In this document: one piece after another, positions 37,264-47,302 of the stretch
Layout: each line of letters begins with the position of its first letter
Position numbering within the stretch: the stretch's first letter is position 1
Source of the DNA: an uncultured Aquimarina sp.
GTDB taxonomy: Bacteria; Bacteroidota; Bacteroidia; Flavobacteriales; Flavobacteriaceae
NCBI GenBank assembly: GCA_947500505.1
Contig: CANMSL010000003.1
Location: forward strand, 372,001 to 436,000
Reading direction: 5' to 3'
Length of the DNA: 64,000 bases
The notes under the pieces: model-generated
Told to the model about the DNA's origin: nothing
The model's database searches: none
The model's input: only the letters and a program-made list of their open reading frames with translations
Position numbers and translations under genes: made by a program

Positions 37264-39351
37264 TTAATATTCCAATACGATACCTGTGTGCATTTTCAAT
37301 TGCGGTACAGTAATATTAATTTTTCCGCCTTTAATATCCATTCGCATAAGTTCTCCCGACGGTATCATATAAGCTCTTTTAATATTCTCTTTCAAATCAA
37401 CTGTTACCGGTATGTTGTACAGTACTGGCATATCCTCAATAACTTGTACCTTACCGCGCTGAATAGGTGAGGCATAAAGTAGATGAATCACATACCTGCT
37501 TTTCTCTGGCTGATGGAGTAAGTTAATTCTCCCCATACTTGGCATTTCTGTTTTTACAAAGGCTTTATTACGCAAAAGATTGAAAGCATTGTAGAACAAG
37601 TCTCTATGCATTTGCACCCCCATTTCTTTGTATTGCTTGTCAATATTGTGTGCAAAGAAAATAACATTTCCTTTTCTAATTACTGCAGGATGCTCTGCAT
37701 CTTCCAACACAAAAGGGGTATTTTTATGAGAAGAAAAATGGCTTAATGTTCTTGAAAAATAGGGTTCCCTTAATTTTGCCAATATTTCTGTATCTGATTT
37801 TGGTTGTACACGTATTGCGGGTTCGTAGTTTAGAAATGGTGAACGCACAATATTTGTTGAGATGATATCATTAACCACTGTATAGTCCACATCGTATTTG
37901 GCGTCACCTAGATAATCTGCTCCTATGTCAAGGACTGGAATTTCATCCCTGAAAGCTCCTTTTCCCATAAGGATCACTTTGCCTCCTCTGGTAACAAAGT
38001 CATCTAATCGTTGCTGATCCCGTTCTAATATACCGTCACTCGTGACGACTAAAACCTCAACATCAGACCAATCTTCCAATAGGTTGACCACATTAAAGTT
38101 TATTTGGTTTTGTACCAACATGGCAACCAGACCTTCTAAGGCTGGTTTATCACCTCCTACATAAAGACCCGTAGTAGCTTTGTGCTCACCACCAATACCA
38201 TAACTTTCAATTTTTTTTGCATATTCGAATGCATATCCAATATTCTGATATGTTCCTATATCCATCTCTCCGGAGGGATGAAGTTGATCTCCTATATTAA
38301 TATTAGCTCCATAAGCCACCATTGAAGCCACTTCATACTTGAGTGCCTCTTTTGATTTAAACCCTCCAAACTCGCCCCAAGCGGTGTGAAATTTGCCGCT
38401 CATAGCTACTATATCCTTTCCGATATTACCAAAATACTTGGATCTCCATGGAAATACATCGTACCCAAACCAAGCTGTCGGCAAATCTTCCAGATCAAAT
38501 TTGGTATTAAAACGAAACATATTGTACTGGAAATCAGACAGCATTTTACTATTAAATTCTGCAGTGGTACCATTCCAAAATACAGAAGCTTTTGGCCTAT
38601 GTTTCTTAACAATTGCCAATGTTTTTTGATAAAAAGTTTCATATTTCTCTATAGTTCTTTTAAAGACGGCTTCATCATCATTAATATCAATACCTCTGGA
38701 TTCATAATCTGCTCGTGCCAGATCGTTATAATTCACTCGCCAGGTGTTAAGAATGTCAAACCAAATTCCGTCAATCTCATAGTTTTTGACAATTTCTTCG
38801 ACCTGAGCATAGATTTTTTCCGCATAGGCTCCCATAGGTTCTAAATATTGCCATCCCTGAAATGTATCGTCAGAACCTAATCCTTTGATACCTTCGAGAT
38901 ATAAACTGGAGCCGCTTTTATTTTTTTGAACCCATTGTGGATGTGCTTTTGCCTCCCAATCAGAATACCCTACTGTGAAATATATTTTAACTTTCACCCC
39001 TATTTCACGACAAGCTTCTATTTGAGCTTTCATAAGATCAAAATCAAGATGTGGATGTATCCTCCCTATTTTAGTATTATAATAGCTCCAACCATGGTGT
39101 CCCTTGGCGAAAATATTTATAGCGTTTACATGTCCGATTTTAAGTGCTTCCTGGAATTGTTTTTTATCGAATTTGGCCGCTATATCTTCAATAAATTCTG
39201 AAGTATGAAAGTCAAGATGAACCTGTCGTGTTCCTTCAGTGTTCTCTAATTCGCTTTCAAGTTCTATCCTTTCTGCAGATATATCTAATCTTTTATTACA
39301 AGAAAATAATATAAAGGATAAGAAGATGAAGTATAAAAGTTGTCTTTTCAT
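37264..39351 (-). CDS. GHL6-domain glycosidase, GH151-like alpha-L-fucosidase candidate
   Basis: The 695-residue lipoprotein (LFSC) has a TIM barrel opening with VHLDFHTSEFIEDIAAKFDKK, then GHVNAINIFAKGHHGWSYY, IEACREIGVKVKIYFTVGYSDWEA and a candidate nucleophile in IDGIWFDILN (D199). A flavodoxin-like trimerisation domain follows (residues about 400-560, DVEVLVVTSDGILERDQQRLDDFVTRGGKVILMG). This hypothetical-glycosyl-hydrolase-6 plus trimerisation layout is that of GH151 and related groups. Fucosidase activity fits the fucI gene nearby, but the family call is by memory and other glycosidases share the fold. Confidence 0.65.
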   Translation of the reverse strand: MKRQLLYFIFLSFILFSCNKRLDISAERIELESELENTEGTRQVHLDFHTSEFIEDIAAKFDKKQFQEALKIGHVNAINIFAKGHHGWSYYNTKIGRIHPHLDFDLMKAQIEACREIGVKVKIYFTVGYSDWEAKAHPQWVQKNKSGSSLYLEGIKGLGSDDTFQGWQYLEPMGAYAEKIYAQVEEIVKNYEIDGIWFDILNTWRVNYNDLARADYESRGIDINDDEAVFKRTIEKYETFYQKTLAIVKKHRPKASVFWNGTTAEFNSKMLSDFQYNMFRFNTKFDLEDLPTAWFGYDVFPWRSKYFGNIGKDIVAMSGKFHTAWGEFGGFKSKEALKYEVASMVAYGANINIGDQLHPSGEMDIGTYQNIGYAFEYAKKIESYGIGGEHKATTGLYVGGDKPALEGLVAMLVQNQINFNVVNLLEDWSDVEVLVVTSDGILERDQQRLDDFVTRGGKVILMGKGAFRDEIPVLDIGADYLGDAKYDVDYTVVNDIISTNIVRSPFLNYEPAIRVQPKSDTEILAKLREPYFSRTLSHFSSHKNTPFVLEDAEHPAVIRKGNVIFFAHNIDKQYKEMGVQMHRDLFYNAFNLLRNKAFVKTEMPSMGRINLLHQPEKSRYVIHLLYASPIQRGKVQVIEDMPVLYNIPVTVDLKENIKRAYMIPSGELMRMDIKGGKINITVPQLKMHTGIVLEY

Positions 39352-39364
39352 AAGGTTTACATTT

Positions 39365-40552
39365 TTAACACTTTTCGCTAGCAGGCACTATGCTTGTTTT
39401 TACTTTTTTAGAAATATATTGGTTGTAAATTGCTAAGAATAGAGGAATCACGTGAATACTGGCTGAAATTAAAAACATATTGACATATCCATTTCGAGTG
39501 GTATCTCCTATAGCTCCCATCATTCTTCCTCCAATAAAAAGACCTAAACCATAGGTAAGGGTATAAAACAAGGTTTGTGCTGTGACTACCACTTTTTTTG
39601 GTACGCTATCTGTAATAAAAGATACACAAGCTAATGTAAATAAACCTATTTCAGAATGTAAAACTTGCATACCTACCAATATCCAGGCACTTTCGGTATT
39701 AGCAACAACCAACCATCGCACGATGCTAACCAAAATAGAGGATATTATAATCCAATGTAAGCCTATCCATGATTTCAATTTGTTAAAAAATAACATGAAA
39801 ATAACTTCAGAAATTGTTCCTACTGCAAATGCAAGGCTTACCACAAGAGCACCATGTCCCGAAGACTTAATCAATTGACTATAATTACCCATGTATGCAG
39901 CCAGAGCGATAAAATTAATAAATGACATTACAAAAAAGATCAGTAATCTTTTGTTATTTAGAAGTTTTAGTACATCCTTTACTTTTGTTCTTTCCTGTTT
40001 TTCCAGAGTTGTCTTTTTAAGAAACAGAGAAGCTAGGAACATAAGCGTAAAGCTCGTAACCATACCAATGATAACTGCGGGATCATTCCAGAATCTGTCA
40101 AAATACTCAAGATATGCACCTATAACTACCGAGCCAAAAAACCAACCTGCTGGAGCAAATAATCGCAAACGACCAAAGTCCAAGCCCCTTTCTTTGGCTA
40201 ATGTAGAAGCGATTGCATCTAAAATACCCATAATCCCTATTGAAAAAAATGAATACACGAAATAGGAAGTTAAAAACGACCAATAACTATTTAAAAATAA
40301 TAATGGTATGCTACCTATTAGTGTTCCTAGAGTCAGGATCTTTATAATCAGTTGGGGTTTTCCTATTCTATCTGACAAATAGCCCCATAATAATGGTACT
40401 CCTATGGCACCACATAAAGAACCTAAAAAAAAGATAGAACTGATCTGAGAATCACTAAAACCTTCTGCACTTAGATAAGGGACCAAAAAGGCAAACACGC
40501 AACCTAATCCTACATGGAAGAGAAAATATATTGCTCGGATTGAATTAATCAT
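39365..40552 (-). CDS. MFS transporter, LacY/nucleoside-symporter-like
   Basis: The 395-residue protein has about twelve hydrophobic helices and opens INSIRAIYFLFHVGLGCVFAFLVPYLSAEGFSDSQISSI. The LWGYLSDRIGKPQ loop and FGRLRLFAPAGWFFGSVVIGAYLEYF resemble the MFS_1-like/phenylpropionate permease and nucleoside:H+ symporter families. The cargo is unknown. It lies between GH130 and the GHL6 glycosidase, so an oligosaccharide or fucoside is likely. A nucleoside is also possible, since a nucleoside hydrolase is two genes downstream. Confidence 0.8.
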   Translation of the reverse strand: MINSIRAIYFLFHVGLGCVFAFLVPYLSAEGFSDSQISSIFFLGSLCGAIGVPLLWGYLSDRIGKPQLIIKILTLGTLIGSIPLLFLNSYWSFLTSYFVYSFFSIGIMGILDAIASTLAKERGLDFGRLRLFAPAGWFFGSVVIGAYLEYFDRFWNDPAVIIGMVTSFTLMFLASLFLKKTTLEKQERTKVKDVLKLLNNKRLLIFFVMSFINFIALAAYMGNYSQLIKSSGHGALVVSLAFAVGTISEVIFMLFFNKLKSWIGLHWIIISSILVSIVRWLVVANTESAWILVGMQVLHSEIGLFTLACVSFITDSVPKKVVVTAQTLFYTLTYGLGLFIGGRMMGAIGDTTRNGYVNMFLISASIHVIPLFLAIYNQYISKKVKTSIVPASEKC

Positions 40553-40583
40553 TTAGTATTAGTTAAAGTGTTTTAAGGGGTTT

Positions 40584-41666
40584 TCATTTTAAATCATCCA
40601 GAATGTCTTGTAATGCAATCTCCGCGTATCCTATGTAAGTATCAGCCGCACCGTAATAAATTTTTACTATACCTTCTTCTACAAGTACGCCACAATTAAA
40701 AATCACATTCCCAAAAAAACCATTTATTTCATAATCTTCTTCAGGAATCATTATAGGATTTTCTGACCTCGAAACTATTTTTGTAGGATCATTTATATCA
40801 TACAGTACTCCCCCCAGACAATACACATTATCTTTTGAAGCACCATGATATATTTCCAGCCATCCGTCTTTGGTTCTAAAAGGCACTGCACTGCATCCTA
40901 TTCTACCATCATCCCAGTAACCCTCTCGTGTACTCATTGAAAATTTATGATTCCCCCAGCAAATAAGATCCGGAGATTCTGCAATCCAAATATCTTTCAA
41001 CTTGTACTCTGCTGATATCGGCCGGCTCAAAGCGTAATATTTTCCATTGATTTTTTCAGGAAAGATAGCCACATCCTTATTATCCGGAGTAAAAATCACG
41101 CCATGCTTTGTAAACGTCTTAAAGTCTTTTGTAGTGGCCAGGCAGGTAGTTACTCCCCCAATAGCAGAACAGGCACTATAATTAATGTAGTAAGTATCAT
41201 TTATAAATGTAATTCTTGGATCCTCAATTCCATACATTTCATACACATTGCTAGGAACCATGCAAGGAGTTTCATCGATATCAAAATCGATTCCGTTTTT
41301 ACTTCTGGCAATTCTAAAATGAGACATTGAGGAAAGAAAAATACGATCTGGAGTATAAATGTACCGAGAATCATGAAGACCTATACCGGGCTTATTTTTA
41401 TCAAAAGATTTTACCACTGTTTGATCTTTTTTGTGATCAAAATAAACGGTGCATACTTCATTTTCATTACGAGCAATAGGTCTTTCGGCTACCCTAAGTA
41501 ATAATAAAACATCCCCTTCAAAACGAATAACACCACAGTTGAATACACATACAACTTCAAAATCAGGCTGAGATGGCTTCACATCTTTGGGAGCTATAAT
41601 TGGGTTTTTGTTAGATCTTACCACCTTGAGGCTAACTACGTGCTTTTTTTTATTTTCTTTTATCAT
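40584..41666 (-). CDS. GH130 glycoside phosphorylase/hydrolase
   Basis: GH130 proteins are five-bladed beta-propellers that phosphorolyse or hydrolyse beta-mannosides. The 360-residue protein has no signal, so it is cytoplasmic. Family motifs are KKHVVSLKVVRSNKNPII at the start, FNCGVIRFEGDVLLLLRVAER, YGIEDPRITFINDTYYINYSA with the conserved Asp, YWDDGRIGCSAVPFRTKDGWLEIYHGA and FFGNVIFNCGVLVE. The cytoplasmic location suits a phosphorylase acting on an imported disaccharide. It follows the GH141-like gene and precedes an MFS transporter that may supply its substrate. Whether the substrate contains mannose cannot be told. Confidence 0.9.
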   Translation of the reverse strand: MIKENKKKHVVSLKVVRSNKNPIIAPKDVKPSQPDFEVVCVFNCGVIRFEGDVLLLLRVAERPIARNENEVCTVYFDHKKDQTVVKSFDKNKPGIGLHDSRYIYTPDRIFLSSMSHFRIARSKNGIDFDIDETPCMVPSNVYEMYGIEDPRITFINDTYYINYSACSAIGGVTTCLATTKDFKTFTKHGVIFTPDNKDVAIFPEKINGKYYALSRPISAEYKLKDIWIAESPDLICWGNHKFSMSTREGYWDDGRIGCSAVPFRTKDGWLEIYHGASKDNVYCLGGVLYDINDPTKIVSRSENPIMIPEEDYEINGFFGNVIFNCGVLVEEGIVKIYYGAADTYIGYAEIALQDILDDLK

Positions 41667-41708
41667 TATTAAATTATTTTAGAACATCACATTTTATTTT
41701 TCGGCTTC

Positions 41709-43553
41709 CTAAGTTTTGATACACCCGGCATCTGAAATATCTATTGCTTTAATTCCCAAACCTCTTGCCGGTGAATTTTCTGCGAATTGTATGATTCCAT
41801 CTTCAAACTTTTCCAAAAGAGGGTCGGTATTTATATTATTATTGTCTAGTGGTAATTCATATTCTTTAATTACATCATATGCATCCAGCTCTTTTGTTAT
41901 CAATTTTCCTTTTCCCGAATAAAATATGTTATTTTTCAATTTATTGATTGCGTTTATATCATATATTTCAAAGCCGTCTTCTGCGATTATTACATTTTTT
42001 TCAAAAGCATATTTTTCACAACGTTCTAGTGTAAACCTCCCTTTTCCTTTGATTATAAAAAAGTTATTTCTGAACACATTATTGCTTGCTATATGATTAT
42101 GACTTGGCCTAGGAACATTGATTTCAATATTTTCGATAATTTGACAATTGACTGCCTTTTCGTCCAGATAGTAGGCAGAGGTTCCTGCTCCCGGTGCATC
42201 TTTGATATCTTTTATGAAATTATTCTTGACCAGAGCATGTTTACAAAAAGTGATATAAATACCTGCTCCGTCATACAAATCCTGCATAGCACGATAAATC
42301 AGATTCTTCTGGATTTTTAAATTTTTACCTCCTGCACATATGGCGGCATACGGAACATCGTGTAATTCATTATGAGTTATTGTGCAGTCTGTGTAATCTA
42401 TCCCTTTTTCCCATTCCTCAGGCACATTTGGGTCTGTGGCTCCAACATACAGTGCTATAGCGCTTAAGAATGTTTTACCCACATGATGTATATGATTATT
42501 ATGGATTAACGCCTTAGAACCTGTTAGACGAATGGCTCCTGCACCGACATTACAAATAGTACAGGAAGTAATCTTTATATTATTTCCTGAAACTTTAATT
42601 CCGTGGGCACCAACATTAACTACCGACAAATTGTTTAAATGGCAATCTTGTGCATTTCTAACAGAAATAGCTCCATCAAATAATTTTGCCCCGAAAGCAC
42701 CACTCATTAATGGAGCGTTTGTTGCTGAAATTGTCATATCGGTCAGTGAAACATTTCGAACTACTTCTCGGTCATCTTTACCAATCACAAAAAGGTTCTC
42801 TAAAACGGGTGCAATAATCTCAATAGAACTCATGTCTTCATCGGCTAACGGCCAATAAATAAGTTCTCTGTTTTTTCTATCTAAATACCACTGACCGGGT
42901 TCCTGTAGCCCTTCTTTTGTATTCCAAATAATGTAACGTTTATCAAAATTATAATGTTTGGCAAAGGCTCCCGGAGGCCATCCCGAAGGATTTGAAAAAG
43001 TAACTAATTGATTTTTCCAATCTACGCTCTTTACACCCACCAAAGATTCATCCCACATATGAAAAACAGTTATCTCAGCATTTTCGGGTTCTAAAGTTTG
43101 AGGTATGTCATCTTTTTTAAATTTTAATGTAGTCAGTTCTTTATAAGTAGGTTCTCTTTCAAATCCCCCTTCATAGGTACTACGCCAGGTAACATCAAAA
43201 TCTGTTTCGTGAAGTAAATAACCCTTTCGCGGAAAACGGGCTCTGTCTGCATACTTACCGTTGACAATGAGCATTCTAAAATCCCAATTACCTTGAGATA
43301 TTTCCGGAAGTTTGGCACTCCACCATTTATTATTTTTAGGTTGCCAGTTAACTATTCTTTTACCTCCGTAAAGTCGGGTATCTCCGCTTCCTTTTATGGT
43401 AAGACCAGAATCCAAAACTGTTAGCTGTATTTTCTCATCAAAAAAATATGCTCCATTATCAATAGTGATTACCTTATCTTTCTTGGGTAACTCCCTGCAA
43501 TTCAATATTGCTTCTTTCAGGGATTTCCCTTTGTGCTTTACAGTCAATGGCAT
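41709..43553 (-). CDS. GH141-like parallel beta-helix protein without signal peptide
   Basis: The 614-residue protein is a right-handed beta-helix (repeats such as GISAVRN-like GAISVRNAQDCHLNNLSVVNVG, GAGAIRLTGSKALIHNNHIHHVG, YAAICAGGKNLKIQKNLIYRAM). The region ITVFHMWDESLVGVKSVD, then FSNPSGWPPGAF and PGQWYLDRKNRELIYWP resembles GH141, whose known members include an alpha-L-fucosidase and a xylanase. The start MPLTVKHKGKSLKEAIL lacks the signal peptide and first beta-turn usual in this group, so the protein is cytoplasmic or N-terminally truncated. A heptamer repeat lies 8 bp upstream of the ATG. Other beta-helix families remain possible. Confidence 0.65.
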   Translation of the reverse strand: MPLTVKHKGKSLKEAILNCRELPKKDKVITIDNGAYFFDEKIQLTVLDSGLTIKGSGDTRLYGGKRIVNWQPKNNKWWSAKLPEISQGNWDFRMLIVNGKYADRARFPRKGYLLHETDFDVTWRSTYEGGFEREPTYKELTTLKFKKDDIPQTLEPENAEITVFHMWDESLVGVKSVDWKNQLVTFSNPSGWPPGAFAKHYNFDKRYIIWNTKEGLQEPGQWYLDRKNRELIYWPLADEDMSSIEIIAPVLENLFVIGKDDREVVRNVSLTDMTISATNAPLMSGAFGAKLFDGAISVRNAQDCHLNNLSVVNVGAHGIKVSGNNIKITSCTICNVGAGAIRLTGSKALIHNNHIHHVGKTFLSAIALYVGATDPNVPEEWEKGIDYTDCTITHNELHDVPYAAICAGGKNLKIQKNLIYRAMQDLYDGAGIYITFCKHALVKNNFIKDIKDAPGAGTSAYYLDEKAVNCQIIENIEINVPRPSHNHIASNNVFRNNFFIIKGKGRFTLERCEKYAFEKNVIIAEDGFEIYDINAINKLKNNIFYSGKGKLITKELDAYDVIKEYELPLDNNNINTDPLLEKFEDGIIQFAENSPARGLGIKAIDISDAGCIKT

Positions 43554-43560
43554 ACTTTTC

Positions 43561-43595
43561 TTGTTTCTTGTTTCTTGTTTCTTGTTTCTTGTTTC
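43561..43595 (+). repeat. Tandem heptamer repeat (TTGTTTC)x5
   Basis: Five perfect copies of TTGTTTC (GAAACAA on the coding strand) occupy the gap between the AraB-like gene stop and the GH141-like start, ending 8 bp before the ATG. Read in the frame of the gene, the array is open but is preceded at once by TAG with no start codon. Seven-base repeats can gain or lose copies by slippage, which would change spacing or frame. A regulatory role is inferred only. Confidence 0.85.
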
Positions 43596-43638
43596 TTTAT
43601 TCTAATTAATCTTTATTATCAAAACATTCTGATTGTCA

Positions 43639-45294
43639 TCATCTATCCATGAAATCACAAAACTCCTTATACCTCTCATAGCGATCACGATACATTTCGG
43701 CTCTTTTTTTATTGGGAATGTATTCTTTCTGAAATCCATGCCCCATTTGTTTCATTGCTTCTTGTACATTGGGATATAATCCAGCAACCGTTGCGGCAAA
43801 CATACTGGCTCCTAACGCGCAGGTTTGTTCTGATTTATGAATCCTTATGGGCATTTCCAGAACGTCTGCCATCATTTGCATAATAAAAGGAGACTTATGA
43901 GCCACCCCTCCTATTCCTATTATTCCCTTGATGGGTATTTTATTTTCTATAAAACGCTCTATAATACGTTTGGCTCCAAAACATGTTGCTTCTACTAAGC
44001 TTCTGAAAATATGAGGTGCATTACTTCCTAAATGCAAACCTTGAATCGCTCCTTTAAGTAATTGATTAGCGTCTGGTGTTCTCCTACCATTTAACCAATC
44101 CAAAGCCAATTCGCTTTTTTCATTCCATGTTATCTTTTCTGCAGCCTTACTCATTTCTACTAAAGTAGTATCAATAATGTCGTTTAGTAATTTTTCGGAA
44201 GAGTCAGATGGGTGCTGAGTTAAATAATTTCTAATGGGCCAGGTTACCACACTTTGAAACCATGCATACACATCCCCGAAAGCCGATTGCCCTGCTTCGA
44301 GCCCAATCATACCAGGGATTACGGATCCATCTACTTGCCCACAAATACCATTTACCAGTGTATTACCCATTTGTTTTTTGGGAATAACGAGCATATCGCA
44401 AGTTGAGGTCCCCATCACTTTACTCAAGTAATAAGGCTCTATTTCGCCACCTACTGCACCCATATGGGCATCCATTGCTCCTACACCTACTTTTACTTCT
44501 TCTGTTAGTCCAAGTCTCTCTGCCCACTTAGGACTAAGATGTCCTGCTGACATGTCTGCTGTATACGTTTTTGTATAGAGGTGCTCAACGAAATGATCTA
44601 AAAGTGGATCCAGTGATGTAAAAAACTCTTGGGGAGGCAATCCACCAAATTCTTCGGACCATAGTGCTTTATGCCCTGCAGAACAGACACTTCTTTTCAT
44701 TAAGGCAACATCCGTTTTTCCAGTTAACAGAAACGGCATCCAGTCACAATGCTCTACCCAGGAATGTATAGAAGATCTTACGCTGCTGTCATTTCTCAAT
44801 ACATGTAATAATTTGGCCCAGAACCATTCTGAAGAATAAATACCTCCTACATATTTTAGATAATTTACATCAAATCTTTTGGCGTGCTCATTTATTTCGT
44901 TAGCTTCTGTAACCGACGTATGATCTTTCCAGAGAAAAAACATTGCATTTGGGTTGTCTTTAAATTCTGGTAGGAGAGCCAAAGGCACTCCATTTTCATT
45001 CACAGCGACTGGAGTAGAACCTGTGGTATCTATAGAAATTGCCCTGATATTATCTCTTACCTTATCAGACACCTGATACAATGCATTTTTAATCGTGTTT
45101 TCAAGACCTTCTATATAATCCAAAGGATGCTGCCTGAATTGATTTTTTGCAAAATCACAATAGTCACCTTCTTTCCAACGGGAATAGGAGAATTCTGAAG
45201 AGGCAAGTTTATTCCCGTTTTTAGTATCTACTATAATAGTTCTTACAGAAGCTGTTCCATAATCTATCCCTATGACATAGTTGGTAGCATTCAT
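43639..45294 (-). CDS. AraB-like FGGY carbohydrate kinase (ribulokinase type)
   Basis: The 551-residue protein has FGGY-kinase motifs: the phosphate-binding IGIDYGTASVRTIIVDT (residues about 9-25), ISIDTTGSTPVAVNENG, MFFLWKDHTSVTEANEIN, KVGVGAMDAHMGAVGGEIEP and IIGIGGVAHKSPFIMQMMADVL. Length and the DHT region are those of ribulokinase AraB rather than fuculokinase FucK. Yet its upstream partner is L-fucose isomerase. L-fucose isomerases also convert D-arabinose to D-ribulose, which AraB-type kinases accept, so the pair may handle L-fuculose or D-ribulose. No aldolase or epimerase to finish either route lies in the window. Confidence 0.85.
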   Translation of the reverse strand: MNATNYVIGIDYGTASVRTIIVDTKNGNKLASSEFSYSRWKEGDYCDFAKNQFRQHPLDYIEGLENTIKNALYQVSDKVRDNIRAISIDTTGSTPVAVNENGVPLALLPEFKDNPNAMFFLWKDHTSVTEANEINEHAKRFDVNYLKYVGGIYSSEWFWAKLLHVLRNDSSVRSSIHSWVEHCDWMPFLLTGKTDVALMKRSVCSAGHKALWSEEFGGLPPQEFFTSLDPLLDHFVEHLYTKTYTADMSAGHLSPKWAERLGLTEEVKVGVGAMDAHMGAVGGEIEPYYLSKVMGTSTCDMLVIPKKQMGNTLVNGICGQVDGSVIPGMIGLEAGQSAFGDVYAWFQSVVTWPIRNYLTQHPSDSSEKLLNDIIDTTLVEMSKAAEKITWNEKSELALDWLNGRRTPDANQLLKGAIQGLHLGSNAPHIFRSLVEATCFGAKRIIERFIENKIPIKGIIGIGGVAHKSPFIMQMMADVLEMPIRIHKSEQTCALGASMFAATVAGLYPNVQEAMKQMGHGFQKEYIPNKKRAEMYRDRYERYKEFCDFMDR

Positions 45295-45374
45295 TGTTTT
45301 ATTTTCTTGAAAGCAGTGTAAGGGTTAATAAATGCGAAGTATTAGTATTTCCTATCTTCATTTCCGTTTCATAT

Positions 45375-47147
45375 TTATTTGTACAGGTTTCCATACGTAT
45401 AACAAGCCCTATAATCTGACCCTTCTTTATCCATTCCGAAGGAATTCCAGGCGGAAGGCCTGAAAATATCTTTCTCATCAACATTGTGCATACACACTGG
45501 AATTCTCAACATTGCAGCAAGTGTTATAAGATCTTTTCCTATGTGACCATAACTGATAGCTCCGTGATTGGCGCCCCAATTATTCATTACTGAATATACA
45601 TCACGGAAAGCTGAAGAATTCGTGAGATTAGGAACAAACCAAGTAGTGGGCCATGTTCTATTGGTACGAACATCTAAAGTTTTATGCACCTCATCCGGGA
45701 TTTCGATAGACCAGCCTTCAGCAATTTGAAGTGTGGGTCCAAGTCCTTTTGTAAGATTAAGTCGGCACATAGTCAATGGCATTCCTCCCTTAGTTAAAAA
45801 GTTAGAAGAATACCCTCCTCCCCTAAAATATCCTAAATCAGCCGGATACCATTTCGTGGCGTCCAGGCAATCTTGCATCTCTCCTTCGGTTATTTCCCAA
45901 AAAGGTTTTATTGCATGCTCTCCATCAATTTTTTGTTCTCCCGAACCATCGAGTGTCGCAGATCCCGAATTTATCAAATGAATGAACCCATTTTCAGCTC
46001 GATCTATAGGTTGCCAGCCTGTTACTCTTTTTACCGCTTCCGGGCTCCAGTATGTGCGTACATCGGCAAAAATTTGTGCCGTGTTGGTAAGCAAATAATT
46101 AAAAAGCATTGAAACTCCGTTAAGAGAATCATTTTCTGTCGCTACAATGTATGGTTTTCGAATTCCGTTCCAGTCAAAAGAGGAGTTTAGTAAAGCTTCG
46201 GAAAAGTCACCATTAGGTAAAAAATCTGTCCACTGTCTTTGTCCTTGAAAACCTGAAACAATAGCATTATGACCCAATGCTTCTTCTGCATATCCCATTT
46301 TGGACAATTTGGCATTACCTTCCATCAGATCTCGAATGATCAAGGTCATTTTTACAACAAATTCCCAATCTTTATCTTTTTGCTTGCGAGATCTTTGCTT
46401 TTCCGGCTCATTAAAGTCTTCTCCTTCTTCACAATTTTCTTTTGTCCAGGATAGTGCTTTTTGATACTCTTCTTCGTCATAAATCTTTTGTTCTATTCTT
46501 CGCAGTAATTCTGTAGAATCCACATATTCATTTCTCATTCCCAAATATGACTGAAAAAAATCTGCATCAATTTCAGAACCTGCTATTCCCATAGAGACAG
46601 TACCAATTGCTAGATATGATTTTCCTTTCATTAGAGCAACTGCCATACCCGCTTTTGCAAACTGTAGTAACTTATCTTTTACATCTCTTGGGATTGTTTG
46701 ATCACTTAAGTCCTGAACATCTCTACCATAAATACCAAAGGAAGGTAATCCTTTTTGATTATGACCGGCCAGGGTGGCAGCCAGATAGACCGCACCAGGC
46801 CTTTCGGTACCATTAAAACCCCAAATAGCTTTTGGTATTGTTACATCCATATCCATAGTTTCGGTACCGTAGCACCAACATGGAGTCACAGAGAGGGACA
46901 CCCCTACATTGTTTATTTTGAATTTATCGGCACAATCGGCAGCTTCTTTGGCTCCACCGATACAGGAATCAGCGATTATGCACTTTACTGGCGAACCATC
47001 TGGGTAGGTTAATTCCGTTTCATATAACTTGGCAACATTTTTAGCCATATTCATGGTGGTTTCTTCTAGGGATTCTCTTACTCCTCCCAGCCTACCGTCG
47101 ATTATGGGTCGTATACCTATTTTTGGAAAGTTATTCTTATATGTCAT
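45375..47147 (-). CDS. fucI: L-fucose isomerase
   Basis: FucI isomerises L-fucose to L-fuculose (and D-arabinose to D-ribulose) with a manganese ion. The 590-residue protein matches the E. coli enzyme in length and shows [95 protein letters not shown] and the C-terminal [15 protein letters not shown] with the conserved His. It is the first gene of the region C minus-strand block. An operator-like TTAATCGTTTAA lies 87 bp upstream. It is cytoplasmic. Confidence 0.95.
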   Translation of the reverse strand: MTYKNNFPKIGIRPIIDGRLGGVRESLEETTMNMAKNVAKLYETELTYPDGSPVKCIIADSCIGGAKEAADCADKFKINNVGVSLSVTPCWCYGTETMDMDVTIPKAIWGFNGTERPGAVYLAATLAGHNQKGLPSFGIYGRDVQDLSDQTIPRDVKDKLLQFAKAGMAVALMKGKSYLAIGTVSMGIAGSEIDADFFQSYLGMRNEYVDSTELLRRIEQKIYDEEEYQKALSWTKENCEEGEDFNEPEKQRSRKQKDKDWEFVVKMTLIIRDLMEGNAKLSKMGYAEEALGHNAIVSGFQGQRQWTDFLPNGDFSEALLNSSFDWNGIRKPYIVATENDSLNGVSMLFNYLLTNTAQIFADVRTYWSPEAVKRVTGWQPIDRAENGFIHLINSGSATLDGSGEQKIDGEHAIKPFWEITEGEMQDCLDATKWYPADLGYFRGGGYSSNFLTKGGMPLTMCRLNLTKGLGPTLQIAEGWSIEIPDEVHKTLDVRTNRTWPTTWFVPNLTNSSAFRDVYSVMNNWGANHGAISYGHIGKDLITLAAMLRIPVCMHNVDEKDIFRPSAWNSFGMDKEGSDYRACYTYGNLYK

Positions 47148-47233
47148 ATTATATTTCTCTAGAACGATTATCGGTTAGTAGCACAGAAAAGGTATTACTA
47201 TTTTTTTTGAAATGATGTTTTTCAAATATATGC

Positions 47234-47245
47234 TTAATCGTTTAA
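47234..47245. promoter_or_regulatory. Operator-like palindrome, site B2 (fucI promoter)
   Basis: TTAATCGTTTAA is identical to the 12-bp core of site B1 (31569-31580). The flanks are less symmetric than in B1 and B3. It lies in the 155-bp gap between the lacI stop and the fucI start, 87 bp before fucI. It could bind the LacI protein encoded next door and control the fucI-fucP block. Confidence 0.6.
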
Positions 47246-47302
47246 ACAAAAAAATAATTTTTAGTAGTTTCTTGACTTTTTTGATTATGGTTTAGAATAA
47301 CT

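Noticed and set aside
43561..43595. Possible CRISPR repeats
   Set aside because: The units are 7 bp with no spacers between them, so this is a simple tandem repeat and not a CRISPR array.
43554..43638. An upstream extension of the GH141-like frame through the heptamer repeats
   Set aside because: The frame is closed by TAG just before the repeats and contains no start codon, so no longer protein is made in the present phase.
45299..45484. A 61-residue minus-strand frame between fucI and the AraB-like gene
   Set aside because: It overlaps the 3' end of fucI in another frame, has no recognisable features, and is best explained as a shadow of fucI.
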